Positions 9,466-17,853 of a stretch of DNA of 64,000 bases are shown here, piece after piece (position 1 is the stretch's first letter; every line of letters starts with the position of its first letter). This DNA is from Gammaproteobacteria bacterium (GTDB lineage: Bacteria; Pseudomonadota; Gammaproteobacteria; Steroidobacterales; Woeseiaceae). The stretch covers positions 62,001 through 126,000 of the forward strand of contig JAOUHU010000001.1 in NCBI GenBank assembly GCA_029884455.1, read 5' to 3'. The translations under genes were made by a program, and so were the position numbers. The notes under the pieces were generated by a model. That model was not told the DNA's origin, did not search any database, and was given only the letters and a program-made list of their open reading frames with translations.

Positions 9466-11808
9466 GTGATGCCAGATCTGCAAAAAGGAACGGAGCTCGC
9501 CGGCCGGTACACGCTGCTGCGGATGCTCGGGACAGGCGCGGACACGCAAACCTGGCTCGCCACCGATCGCATGACTCGTGCGTCCGTGGCTTTGAAAATT
9601 CTGCACAGCGACCGCGTTACTCGCGACGATTTGCGCAAGGAGTGGCAGACCAGCCTGCGCCTGATGCATCCGCATATCGTGCGCGCGTTTGAATTCCACG
9701 ATGAGCCGGACTGCGCGTTTTACAGCCTGCAGTTCGTCGACGGCGCGGACATCAGCGCTTTGTCCGGTGCACCCCTGTCCGACCTCCTGCCGCCGATTGC
9801 GTTGCTGGCTGACGCGCTGCGTTACATACATGGCAAAGGCCTGGTACATCGCGACATCAAGGCCAGCAATGTATTGCTGGACCGCAACGGCGCGCCGTAC
9901 CTGAGTGATTTTGGCGTGGCCGCTGCCGTGCAGACCACGCCCGCCGGTGGCTCGCTGATTGCCGCGAGCCCGCAAAGCCTGGCCGGCGCGGCCGCGAGCC
10001 CGGCCGACGATATTTTTGCCTTGGGCGGATTGATCTACGAACTGGTCTCGGGCCGCTCGGCGTATTCCGCGGCGCGTACCGCCGAGGATATTCAGCACTT
10101 GATGCCACCCGCGCTGCGCGCATCGTCCGGCGACCAGGTTGCGCCAGAGCTACAGGCGCTGGTTGCCGCGATGCTGGCCAAGGAGGCGGCAGCCCGGCCG
10201 GATGCGGCGGCAGTCGTGCAACAGCTGCAGCGGGCCGGGTACCCGGGCGGCCCTGCGCCGGCAGCCTATATTGGCGGTGCGCCAACTGCCGCGCCTGAGC
10301 TTATCGAGGCGCAAAGCAAGCCGCGCCTGCGGCGCACGCCGGTCGCCGTGGCGGGCGCCGCGGGCTCGCCTGTACACTCGCAGGGCATCAGCGCGCGCAC
10401 GCTGGGCATCGGCCTGGCGGTGCTGCTAGTACTGCTACTGGGCGTCATTTTTGTGTTGCCGAACACGGTGCCGGACGATCCGATTGCCGCAACCAGCAAC
10501 GATGCCACGACCAGTACTGTTGAACAGACGTCGCCGCAGGACAGCGCGGCACCGGTCGCCATACCAGAGCGCGACCCGCGTGTGACGGGACGCGCTTCAA
10601 CCGAAGCGATCCTGGGTCAGTTATTGTCGAAAATGACGACACTTGAGAGTCGTGCGGTGCAGCGCTGGGGTGGGCTGCGGTACCAGCAGGCGCAAGAAAT
10701 TTATGCAGCTGGCGATGCCGCGTACCTGTTGCGCGATTACGCAACTGCCAGCGATCGGTATCGTGAAGCGATTGCCGCCGTCGATCCATTACTGAACGAA
10801 GTTGATACGGTCTTTGCGACGACCTATGCGGAAGCACAGCAGGCACTGGAAGACGCAAATACAATCGATGCATTGCGTCTGTTTGAACTAGCGGTCGCCA
10901 TCAGTCCAGGCCATGCAGGTGCGCGGCAAGGCCTTGAGCGCGCCAGGAATCTTGACAGCGTATTGACACTGACCGAGCAGGGTCTGGCCTATGAAAGGGA
11001 CATGGAATATTCCGCTGCACGACAGAATTTTGAGCGTGCTGTGAGCATTGATCCACAGTGGCAGCCGGCGCAAGATGCGCTGGCTCGCGTCACCGAGTCC
11101 ATGCGGCAAATGGACTTCGACCTGCGCATGACGGAAGGCCTGAATGCGATCGCTGATGGCCAGTACGAGGCCGCACGCGCGGCATTTCGCATGGCACAGG
11201 CACTCGATCCGGCCTCACCTGAACCGGCCGACGGCCTGCTGCAGGTGGATCAGGAGATCCGCCTCGATCGAATCCGATCGCTGGAGCAACAGGCACTTTC
11301 GCAAGAACAGGGCGAGCAATGGGAAACCGTGGTCGAGACTTATCAAAGCATTCTCGAGATTGATGCCAACCTGGTATTTGCGCAGCAGGGGCTCGGACGC
11401 GCAACGCAGATGGTGGCGTTGCACGAACAACTGGAAAAATATATTGCGGATCCGGACGGTCTGAGTGCGCCGGCAAACATGCAAAAGGCCACTACGCTGG
11501 TTGTCGAAATCACGCGCATGCCGACCGTCGGTGCGCGGCTGGCAAATCAGCGCGAGGAATTGTCGCGCCTGCTGAAGCGCGCTGCGACGCCACTTCGTGT
11601 GGAACTGGTGTCCGACAACGCGACTGATGTCTCGATCTACAGAGTTGCTAAACTCGGCCAGTTTGCGACGCATGCTCTGGAGCTGCGGCCCGGTAAATAT
11701 GTTGCGGTTGGTAGCCGGCCCGGGTTTCGCGATGTGCGCGTCGAGTTCAACGTAGGGCCGGAGTTTGAGCCCAGACCGATTGTGGTGCGCTGTGAGGAAG
11801 CAATTTGA
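9466..11808 (+). CDS. Transmembrane Ser/Thr protein kinase with periplasmic TPR region
   Basis: This 780-residue protein has an N-terminal kinase domain (about residues 10-265) with GTGADTQ loop, VALKIL lysine, HRDIKASN catalytic loop and SDFGVA; the usual APE motif is altered to SPQ. A single membrane helix spans about residues 312-331. Beyond it, tetratricopeptide-like repeats cover about residues 380-670, followed by a C-terminal PEGA-like beta domain ending in a VVRCEEAI tail. Topology inferred: kinase inside, TPR outside, as in bacterial sensor kinases of the PknB/PpkA type. The start is GTG 9466 or the adjacent ATG 9469. The stop overlaps the next gene's TTG by 4 bases. Likely substrates are the FHA-like proteins encoded downstream. 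Confidence 0.88.
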   Translation: MMPDLQKGTELAGRYTLLRMLGTGADTQTWLATDRMTRASVALKILHSDRVTRDDLRKEWQTSLRLMHPHIVRAFEFHDEPDCAFYSLQFVDGADISALSGAPLSDLLPPIALLADALRYIHGKGLVHRDIKASNVLLDRNGAPYLSDFGVAAAVQTTPAGGSLIAASPQSLAGAAASPADDIFALGGLIYELVSGRSAYSAARTAEDIQHLMPPALRASSGDQVAPELQALVAAMLAKEAAARPDAAAVVQQLQRAGYPGGPAPAAYIGGAPTAAPELIEAQSKPRLRRTPVAVAGAAGSPVHSQGISARTLGIGLAVLLVLLLGVIFVLPNTVPDDPIAATSNDATTSTVEQTSPQDSAAPVAIPERDPRVTGRASTEAILGQLLSKMTTLESRAVQRWGGLRYQQAQEIYAAGDAAYLLRDYATASDRYREAIAAVDPLLNEVDTVFATTYAEAQQALEDANTIDALRLFELAVAISPGHAGARQGLERARNLDSVLTLTEQGLAYERDMEYSAARQNFERAVSIDPQWQPAQDALARVTESMRQMDFDLRMTEGLNAIADGQYEAARAAFRMAQALDPASPEPADGLLQVDQEIRLDRIRSLEQQALSQEQGEQWETVVETYQSILEIDANLVFAQQGLGRATQMVALHEQLEKYIADPDGLSAPANMQKATTLVVEITRMPTVGARLANQREELSRLLKRAATPLRVELVSDNATDVSIYRVAKLGQFATHALELRPGKYVAVGSRPGFRDVRVEFNVGPEFEPRPIVVRCEEAI

Positions 11809-14231
11809 GTTTCGACCACCTGATCATCAAAGATGTTAGCGGCGAGCGGCGCGTTGATGCCAAAAGCTTGCCGTTGCGCGTCGGTACTGGCAGTGACTGT
11901 GGCTTGCGCCTGCCCGGGCCGGGCGGCGGTCCGGTGGTACTGCTGGATCTGCTGGACGGGGCGCCATTTGTGCAGCCAGTCGAACGGGACTCCACTGTAG
12001 AGATCAACGGTGCGCCGCTGTTGTCGAGCCGCCGGCTCGAACATGGCGACGAGCTGGAATATTTCGGCAGTCGGATTCGCGTGCTGGTCGCGGGCGAGCG
12101 ATTGCTGCTCGAGGTACGGCTCGAGGACAGCGCCTACGTGACGCGTCCACCGGAACTGGCCGAAGCCGGCACAGCGACGCCCGAAGAGACGATTGCGCCG
12201 ACCGCTTTTCAGCGTGCCAGCAAGACCCAGGCAAGCATAGCGGTCGCGCGCCACAGCCCACTCAAAACTATTGTGGGCGCAGGACTTGCGTTGCTTTTGA
12301 TTGCCTCGTACCTGCTGTTCAGCGCGCGCTCGGTCCAGTTCGATGTGGTTCCCGAGGGTGCGGACAGTCTGGATATTTCGGGCGGCTGGTTTCGCCTGCC
12401 GTTGGGCGATCGCGTGCTACTGCGGCGCGGTGAGTATACGGTCAATGTTTACAAGCAGGGGTACTATGACGTCAGCCAGGCGTTCACCGTCGGCGACGAA
12501 CCGAGTATGCGGGTTGCACTGAGCATGCGGCGCCTGCCGGGTCGACTCGCTGTGAGCACGGAACCGTTGGTCGATGCTGTTGTGTCGATAGACAACGGTC
12601 CGATCGGCAAGGTGCCGTACGGGCCGATGGAACTGCAGCCTGGCCAGCACAGCATCAGCGTACAGGCCGATCGTTTCCTGCCGTTCGACGACGTGATCGA
12701 GATAGCGGGCCTCGGTCGAGAAGAAACTTTGACGGTACAACTGGTGCCGCGCTGGTCGGATGTCACGCTGAGCTCCGAACCGCCGGGCGCAGCGATCTTC
12801 GTCGGCGATACCGAGCTCGGTATCACGCCGGCAACGATCGAGTTGCTCGAGGGCACGCACCAGGTCAGCGTGTTGCTCGCCGGATTCGCCGCCTGGGACG
12901 GAAGCGTTACTGCCGTGCCGAATGTTGCGCAGACCTTGCCGACAATTGTCCTGCAGCCGGCGAATGCCAGCTTGCAGGTCACGACCATTCCGCGCGGCGC
13001 CAACATTACCGTCGACGGTCGATATCGCGGCCAGTCGCCAATGACGCTGTCGCTGTCGCCGGGTATCGACTACTCGATCGGGCTGTCCAAGGCGGGCTAT
13101 GGTTCGGCCACCAGGAAAGTGCGCCTGGCTGCGGCCGCAAGAGATTCGATTACGGTGGATCTGTCGGCGCGCACAGGGCAGGTGACGGTCAACGTATCGC
13201 CAGCGGACGCAATAATCCTGGTCGACGGCGCGGAGCGCAGCAAGGGTTCGGCGACGCTCAACCTGAGTTCGGCGCCACACACCATTGTCGTGAAAAAAGA
13301 GGGTCATGAGAGTTTGTCACGGTCGGTAACACCCCGACCCGGTTACCCGCAGACCCTGAGCGTGCGACTGCGCTCACTGGAGGAGATCGAACGCGCCAAG
13401 ATTCAGCAGACGCAGAAGACTGCGTCCGAGCAGATCATGCGACGCATCGAACCAGGAACATTCATGCTCGGCTCGTCACGTGCGGACCCTGGGCGTCGCG
13501 CCAACGAGGTTCTGGTACCGGTTACTATTTCGCGTCCGTACCTGATCAGCGTGCGCGAAGTCAGCAACAAAGAATTTGCGCAGTTTCGGGCCAATCACGA
13601 TTCTGGCAGCGACGTCCATCCGGCGATGTCTGCGGATACCAATCCGGTCGCGCGCGTCACCTGGGCCGATGCGGCCGAATATTGCAATTGGCTCAGCGCT
13701 ATCGAGGGCCTGCCGCCAGCCTATGAGCAAAAGTTCGGGGAGTGGGTCGCGATTCGTCCCTTGACCAATGGCTATCGCCTGCCGACCGAAGCCGAATGGG
13801 CCTGGGCAATCCGCTATTCCGGAGCGGCCACTGCGCCCAGGTTTGCCTGGGGTCCTGGCATGCCGCCGAAAAAGGATTCGGGTAATTTTGCCGATCGTTC
13901 AGCGGCCGATCTGGTGCCCACCATCATTCCCGGGTTCGACGATGGATTTGCTTCGACCGCGCCCACCGGCATGTTTGCGCCGAGTGCTATCGGGATTTAT
14001 GACGGCAGTGGCAATGTCGCCGAGTGGGTCAATGACTTTTACAGTGTGCCGACGCCTGGTTTGCGGACGCCGCTGGTCGATCCGCTCGGCCCGGACCAGG
14101 GCCAGACCTACGTGATTCGCGGCTCATCCTGGCGGCATGCCGGTGAAACCGAGTTGCGGCTAAGCTTTCGTGACTATGGCAACGAGGCGCGCACTGACGT
14201 CGGCTTCAGAATTGCCCGGACCCTGGATTGA
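11805..14231 (+). CDS. Membrane protein: FHA-like domain, PEGA repeats, SUMF1-like domain
   Basis: This 808-residue protein begins at a TTG preceded by GAGGAAG. Residues 1-105 look FHA-like (RVGTGSDCGLRLPG, later INGAPL and HGDELEYFG) although the canonical SxxH motif is not clear. A membrane helix covers about residues 154-173. At least four PEGA-type beta repeats follow (about 175-530), each with a P/G-A-x-hydrophobic-x-V-D pattern. From about residue 545 to the end is a formylglycine-generating-enzyme-like (SUMF1) domain: IEPGTFMLGS, GNVAEWVNDF, RGSSWRH and GFRIAR. The active-site cysteines of true FGE are absent, so it is probably a binding domain, not an enzyme. The FHA-like end would sit in the cytoplasm, within reach of the kinases. 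Confidence 0.85.
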   Translation: MSFDHLIIKDVSGERRVDAKSLPLRVGTGSDCGLRLPGPGGGPVVLLDLLDGAPFVQPVERDSTVEINGAPLLSSRRLEHGDELEYFGSRIRVLVAGERLLLEVRLEDSAYVTRPPELAEAGTATPEETIAPTAFQRASKTQASIAVARHSPLKTIVGAGLALLLIASYLLFSARSVQFDVVPEGADSLDISGGWFRLPLGDRVLLRRGEYTVNVYKQGYYDVSQAFTVGDEPSMRVALSMRRLPGRLAVSTEPLVDAVVSIDNGPIGKVPYGPMELQPGQHSISVQADRFLPFDDVIEIAGLGREETLTVQLVPRWSDVTLSSEPPGAAIFVGDTELGITPATIELLEGTHQVSVLLAGFAAWDGSVTAVPNVAQTLPTIVLQPANASLQVTTIPRGANITVDGRYRGQSPMTLSLSPGIDYSIGLSKAGYGSATRKVRLAAAARDSITVDLSARTGQVTVNVSPADAIILVDGAERSKGSATLNLSSAPHTIVVKKEGHESLSRSVTPRPGYPQTLSVRLRSLEEIERAKIQQTQKTASEQIMRRIEPGTFMLGSSRADPGRRANEVLVPVTISRPYLISVREVSNKEFAQFRANHDSGSDVHPAMSADTNPVARVTWADAAEYCNWLSAIEGLPPAYEQKFGEWVAIRPLTNGYRLPTEAEWAWAIRYSGAATAPRFAWGPGMPPKKDSGNFADRSAADLVPTIIPGFDDGFASTAPTGMFAPSAIGIYDGSGNVAEWVNDFYSVPTPGLRTPLVDPLGPDQGQTYVIRGSSWRHAGETELRLSFRDYGNEARTDVGFRIARTLD

Positions 14232-14300
14232 AGTTTCGTGCGACAATCCTCGTTGATTGTGGTCTATACCCTGTAGCTTGAATTACATGGAGGGGCTGGC

Positions 14301-14552
14301 ATGCGCGCTGCGCTGTTGCTGATGGTGTCAATTGCAGTTCTCAATCCGCCCGCTGCGGCGCAGCAGGACGATGCGTCGGCGCCAACCGACGCCGAAGAAG
14401 TAGTGACCGAGTCGGAACCAGTTGCCGAACCGGATCCCGCAGTGGAGCCGGTCATGGATGATGTGTTTTACCAGGATATTGACGACAAGGACTTTCGTCC
14501 CAGCGAAGATATCCCGACGGATCAGTCGATTCCGTTTCCCACCGATATCTAG
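14301..14552 (+). CDS. Small secreted acidic protein
   Basis: An 83-residue protein starts at an ATG with GGAGGGG nine bases upstream. Residues 1-21 form a cleavable-looking signal peptide (MRAALLLMVSIAVL...AAAQ). The mature part is very acidic and Pro-rich, with a VVTESEPVAEPDPAVEP stretch and an FYQDIDDKDF block. No family recognised. It lies in a 336-base interval between the SUMF1 protein and the TolQ-like gene and is only 15 bases from the latter. A similar small secreted protein precedes the ExbB gene of the second cluster (49824-50270), so the two may be analogous accessory subunits. Confidence 0.65.
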   Translation: MRAALLLMVSIAVLNPPAAAQQDDASAPTDAEEVVTESEPVAEPDPAVEPVMDDVFYQDIDDKDFRPSEDIPTDQSIPFPTDI

Positions 14553-14567
14553 ACAGAACCAACGCCT

Positions 14568-15368
14568 ATGAAGAAGAAAACCGTTCCGTTCGAATTTGTG
14601 TACCAGTTATTCGCACTCATTATCGCGATTATCGTTGTACATGCGTTTTACGTGTCCGTCGTACGGCCAAATGCCGCGCAGATTATCGAAGAACAGAACA
14701 TCGCAGCCAAGGCCGACCCGGACTATGTCCGTGAACGCAGCGTCTGGGTCCTGATCAAGGATCTCGAGCAGGAGTCGTGTTTCATACTTGGCATCTGGGC
14801 ACTGGCCATCATGGGTTACAAGTCGATGCTGACGGTACGCGAGCGTCGCCTGCTGGATGTTGACCTCGTACCAGTGGCGGAGGGCATGCGCATACTGCCG
14901 GAAGACACACGTGAGTTCGCCCGGCAAATTGAGCAATTGCCGGATGACCGACAGGACCAGTTATTGCCGCGAGCACTGCTTGGTGCTCTGCGACGATTTA
15001 ATTCGACGCGCAATATCCAGGACGTCTCCAGTACGACGCACACGATTTGCGAAAACGAGGCCGAGCGACTTGAGTCCGAGCTATCCATGATTCGTTATAT
15101 TTCGTGGGCGATTCCGTCTATAGGATTTATCGGCACTGTGCGCGGCATTGGCGAGGCGCTCGCACAGGCTGACAAGGCGGTGCAGGGCGATATTGCCGGC
15201 GTCACCCAGAGCCTCGGCGTCGCGTTTAACTCAACTTTCATCGCGTTGTTGATCAGTATTGTGCTGATGTTTCTGGTGCATCAGCTGCAGTTATTGCAGG
15301 AGCGGCTGGTGTTCGACAGCGAAAACTATGCCAATGACAAATTGATCCGCCACATGAAGGCGGACTAA
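14568..15368 (+). CDS. TolQ/ExbB/MotA-like proton channel subunit
   Basis: This 266-residue membrane protein has an N-terminal helix (about 10-30), a second around residues 68-85, a cytoplasmic middle part, and two C-terminal helices. The core segments IPSIGFIGTVRGI and LGVAFNSTFIALLISI match the TolQ/ExbB pattern, including the GT of the first helix and the Thr of the second that line the ion path. Such proteins form a pentamer around a dimer of TolR/ExbD/MotB-type helices and convert ion flow into motion. No normal ExbD lies beside it, but the two vWA proteins downstream carry a TolR-like N-terminal helix and are the probable partners. Confidence 0.85.
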   Translation: MKKKTVPFEFVYQLFALIIAIIVVHAFYVSVVRPNAAQIIEEQNIAAKADPDYVRERSVWVLIKDLEQESCFILGIWALAIMGYKSMLTVRERRLLDVDLVPVAEGMRILPEDTREFARQIEQLPDDRQDQLLPRALLGALRRFNSTRNIQDVSSTTHTICENEAERLESELSMIRYISWAIPSIGFIGTVRGIGEALAQADKAVQGDIAGVTQSLGVAFNSTFIALLISIVLMFLVHQLQLLQERLVFDSENYANDKLIRHMKAD

Positions 15369-15380
15369 CGGCGACCTCAA

Positions 15381-16748
15381 TTGAGCCTGCTAGCAGCACA
15401 CCTTAACGATGCCGGGATCTCGGTACTCGATAATGAACGCATCCTGTATCGGCAACCGGGATTCGCCTTGTTGGACGAGAATGAGCTGAAGACCGGCGAT
15501 GCCGCGTTCGCGAACGCTCGTATCAAGCCGCGTCAAATTCAGAACCGGTACTGGTTTGACCTGCAAACAACACCACTGCCGGACCGTCGCTTTCAGCACC
15601 TGAGCTCTGCTGACTTGGTAAGCCGGCAACTGGAACAAATCTGGTCTGCCGTCGCACATCGGGGTGATCGGTTGGTGGTAGCTGTACCAGCGTACATGAA
15701 CAGTAGCCAGCTGGCACTGTTCCTCGGCATTGCTGCGGAGATCGGTGTGCCGGTTATCGCCATGGTCGATGCGGCAATCGCCGCAACCCGGCGGGAATAT
15801 AGAAACGCCGTGCCTGTGCATGTCGATCTCAGTCTGCACGCGACCCTGCTAACACGAATTTCGCAACCTGGTCAGGCGCAGACAGAGCGTGCAGAAATTG
15901 TTGAGGACAGCGGGTTGCTGGCGCTGAATGATGCCTGGTTGCGCGCAATTGCAGATGCTTTTGTGCGGCAGTCACGCTTCGATCCGCTGCACACCGCAGA
16001 AACGGAACAGGTATTGCAGAACCAGCTGGCAGCCTGGATTTTCGCGGCATCGGCTAACGAGGCTGTCGAGATGGAGATCACCCACCGCGGCATACTGCAC
16101 TCGGCAGTGATTGAATCGCTGGCACTCATTGCCGCCGCGGCACCCGTCTATCAACGCATTATCAGCCGCTTGCGCGCGCTGTATCGTGCCTACGAGACAC
16201 CCGCTATTCAGTTGAGCGATCTTGCGGCACGCATGCCGGGTCTCGGCGACATGCTCTCGGCGCGTGTCGGCGGCCAGGTCTTCCTGCTCGAGGCCGGCGC
16301 CACGGCGCGCGGCCTGATCAGCCGTTGTCGCGACATGGCCGTAGCTGAAGGCGGTATCAGTTTGTTGCGAACTTTGCCGTGGGATCAATCTCCGGTCAGC
16401 GTACAGGCATCGCAGCGTGCTGATCAGGGCGGTCGGCCAACGCACGTGCTGTTTGAGCACGTCGCCTACGAGATTGATGAGCGGCCGCTCAACCTGGGAT
16501 CACAGCCGGACAGCGACGGGCGCTGGCTTGATCTTCAGGACCACATGCCCGGCGTGTCCCGGCGGCATTGTGTGCTGCGACGCGAGAACGGCCAGTGCAT
16601 TGTGCAGGACTTCAGCCGCTACGGCACCTTTCTCAATGGCCATGCGATCGACGGTTCGGCCGTACTGCAAGTTGGCGACTCGATTCGCCTTGGCACGCCA
16701 GGATTCGAACTGCAGCTGATTACAACGGAGCTGGCAAATGGCACGTAA
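15381..16748 (+). CDS. Hsp70/actin-fold-like protein with C-terminal FHA domain
   Basis: This 455-residue protein starts at a TTG 12 bases after the TolQ-like gene. The N-terminal ~330 residues resemble the actin/Hsp70 ATPase fold: VVAVPAYMNSSQ followed by IGVPVIAMVDAAIAA, which parallels the Hsp70 VPAYFND...INEPTAAAL region. The assignment is by pattern only, and nucleotide-binding residues are not certain. From about residue 355 a clear FHA domain follows, with the phosphopeptide-binding GVSRRHC and SRYGTFLNG motifs. It should read phosphothreonine marks made by the cluster's kinases, in the cytoplasm next to the channel. It overlaps the first vWA gene by 11 bases. Confidence 0.75.
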   Translation: MSLLAAHLNDAGISVLDNERILYRQPGFALLDENELKTGDAAFANARIKPRQIQNRYWFDLQTTPLPDRRFQHLSSADLVSRQLEQIWSAVAHRGDRLVVAVPAYMNSSQLALFLGIAAEIGVPVIAMVDAAIAATRREYRNAVPVHVDLSLHATLLTRISQPGQAQTERAEIVEDSGLLALNDAWLRAIADAFVRQSRFDPLHTAETEQVLQNQLAAWIFAASANEAVEMEITHRGILHSAVIESLALIAAAAPVYQRIISRLRALYRAYETPAIQLSDLAARMPGLGDMLSARVGGQVFLLEAGATARGLISRCRDMAVAEGGISLLRTLPWDQSPVSVQASQRADQGGRPTHVLFEHVAYEIDERPLNLGSQPDSDGRWLDLQDHMPGVSRRHCVLRRENGQCIVQDFSRYGTFLNGHAIDGSAVLQVGDSIRLGTPGFELQLITTELANGT

Positions 16749-17835
16749 GCGCCGTCAATTCGAAGTCTTCAGCATGTCTTTCCTTGACTGCATGAGTTGT
16801 GGTTTTGGCGCCGTGATCCTGTTTTTCATGATTATCAATGCGCAGGTCAGGGAGACCACCGAAGACGACCCGAGCAACCTGATGGCGGAAACCAGGAAAC
16901 TGGAGATAGAAATCCTTGATGGCCGCAAGGACCTGGTGCTGGCAAAAAATACTATGGAGCAGCTCGACACCGAGCGAAATACGGCGGAGGGACAAATTGC
17001 GCAGATCATCGCTCTGATCCAGCAACTGCAGGCCGAGCTTGCGCAATACGACAACGACACGCTGGCCAAAGTCGAGCGTGTCGAACAGCTGGAAAGTGAC
17101 ATCAAGTCATTAGAGGAGGAGGTCAAACGGCTGCTTGCGATGGCGGCAGAGCAGCAGGCGCAGGGTAACCGGCAGCGCGAATTTCAAGGCGATGGCGATC
17201 GCCAGTACTTGACCGGCCTGAAGCTCCGTGGCCGGCACACGCTGATACTTGTTGACCGTTCCGCCAGCATGCTTGACGACACTATCGTCAACGTTATTCG
17301 GCGACGTAATATGAGCATCGAGGACAAGCTGGCTGCGGTCAAATGGCGCCAGGTGGTGGCCAGCGTCGATTGGCTTACCACGCAGTTCGAACCGGGCAGC
17401 GAGTTCCAGATTTACATGTTCAACACCGAAGCAGTGCCGGTCATCAAGGGCACTGAAGGTGTCTGGTTAAAGGCCGATGACATAACCCAGATCAACGAGG
17501 CCATTCGCGTGTTGCGTATCACGCCGCCGGAAAATGGCACTAACATGAAAGCCGCCTATGAAGTTGCGGCAATGCTGTCACCACGGCCGGACAACATCAT
17601 CCTGTTGGTCGACGGCCTGCCGACAATGGATGGACCGACCGCAGGCCGCAACACGATCAGCGGCCAGGAACGATTCAACCTGCATTTTCGGGCGATTCGG
17701 GAGCTACCGTCCGGAATCCCGGTAAACGTTTTCCTCTATCCCATGGAGGGTGACTACGAAGCACCAATTCTTTACTGGCAATTGGCGTTTCAGTCGCGCG
17801 GGTCCATGATCAGTGTCAGTCGTGACTGGCCGTAA
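16738..17835 (+). CDS. vWA protein with TolR-like N-terminal helix (1)
   Basis: This is a 365-residue protein. Residues 8-32 form one membrane helix with FSMSFLDCMSCGFGAVIL; its FLD motif aligns with the PFLDV of TolR, which holds the proton-carrying Asp. A coiled coil spans about residues 45-135. The rest is a von Willebrand factor A domain with the MIDAS motif DRSAS and the downstream GTNMKAA Thr region and LLVDGLP. Topology predicted: short N-terminus inside, vWA in the periplasm. Its ATG lies inside the end of the FHA gene. It is a paralogue of the next gene, with the same helix, coiled coil and vWA order. No named family comes to mind. Confidence 0.82.
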   Translation: MARKRRQFEVFSMSFLDCMSCGFGAVILFFMIINAQVRETTEDDPSNLMAETRKLEIEILDGRKDLVLAKNTMEQLDTERNTAEGQIAQIIALIQQLQAELAQYDNDTLAKVERVEQLESDIKSLEEEVKRLLAMAAEQQAQGNRQREFQGDGDRQYLTGLKLRGRHTLILVDRSASMLDDTIVNVIRRRNMSIEDKLAAVKWRQVVASVDWLTTQFEPGSEFQIYMFNTEAVPVIKGTEGVWLKADDITQINEAIRVLRITPPENGTNMKAAYEVAAMLSPRPDNIILLVDGLPTMDGPTAGRNTISGQERFNLHFRAIRELPSGIPVNVFLYPMEGDYEAPILYWQLAFQSRGSMISVSRDWP

Positions 17836-17853
17836 CAATATGGGTTGTCGCAC

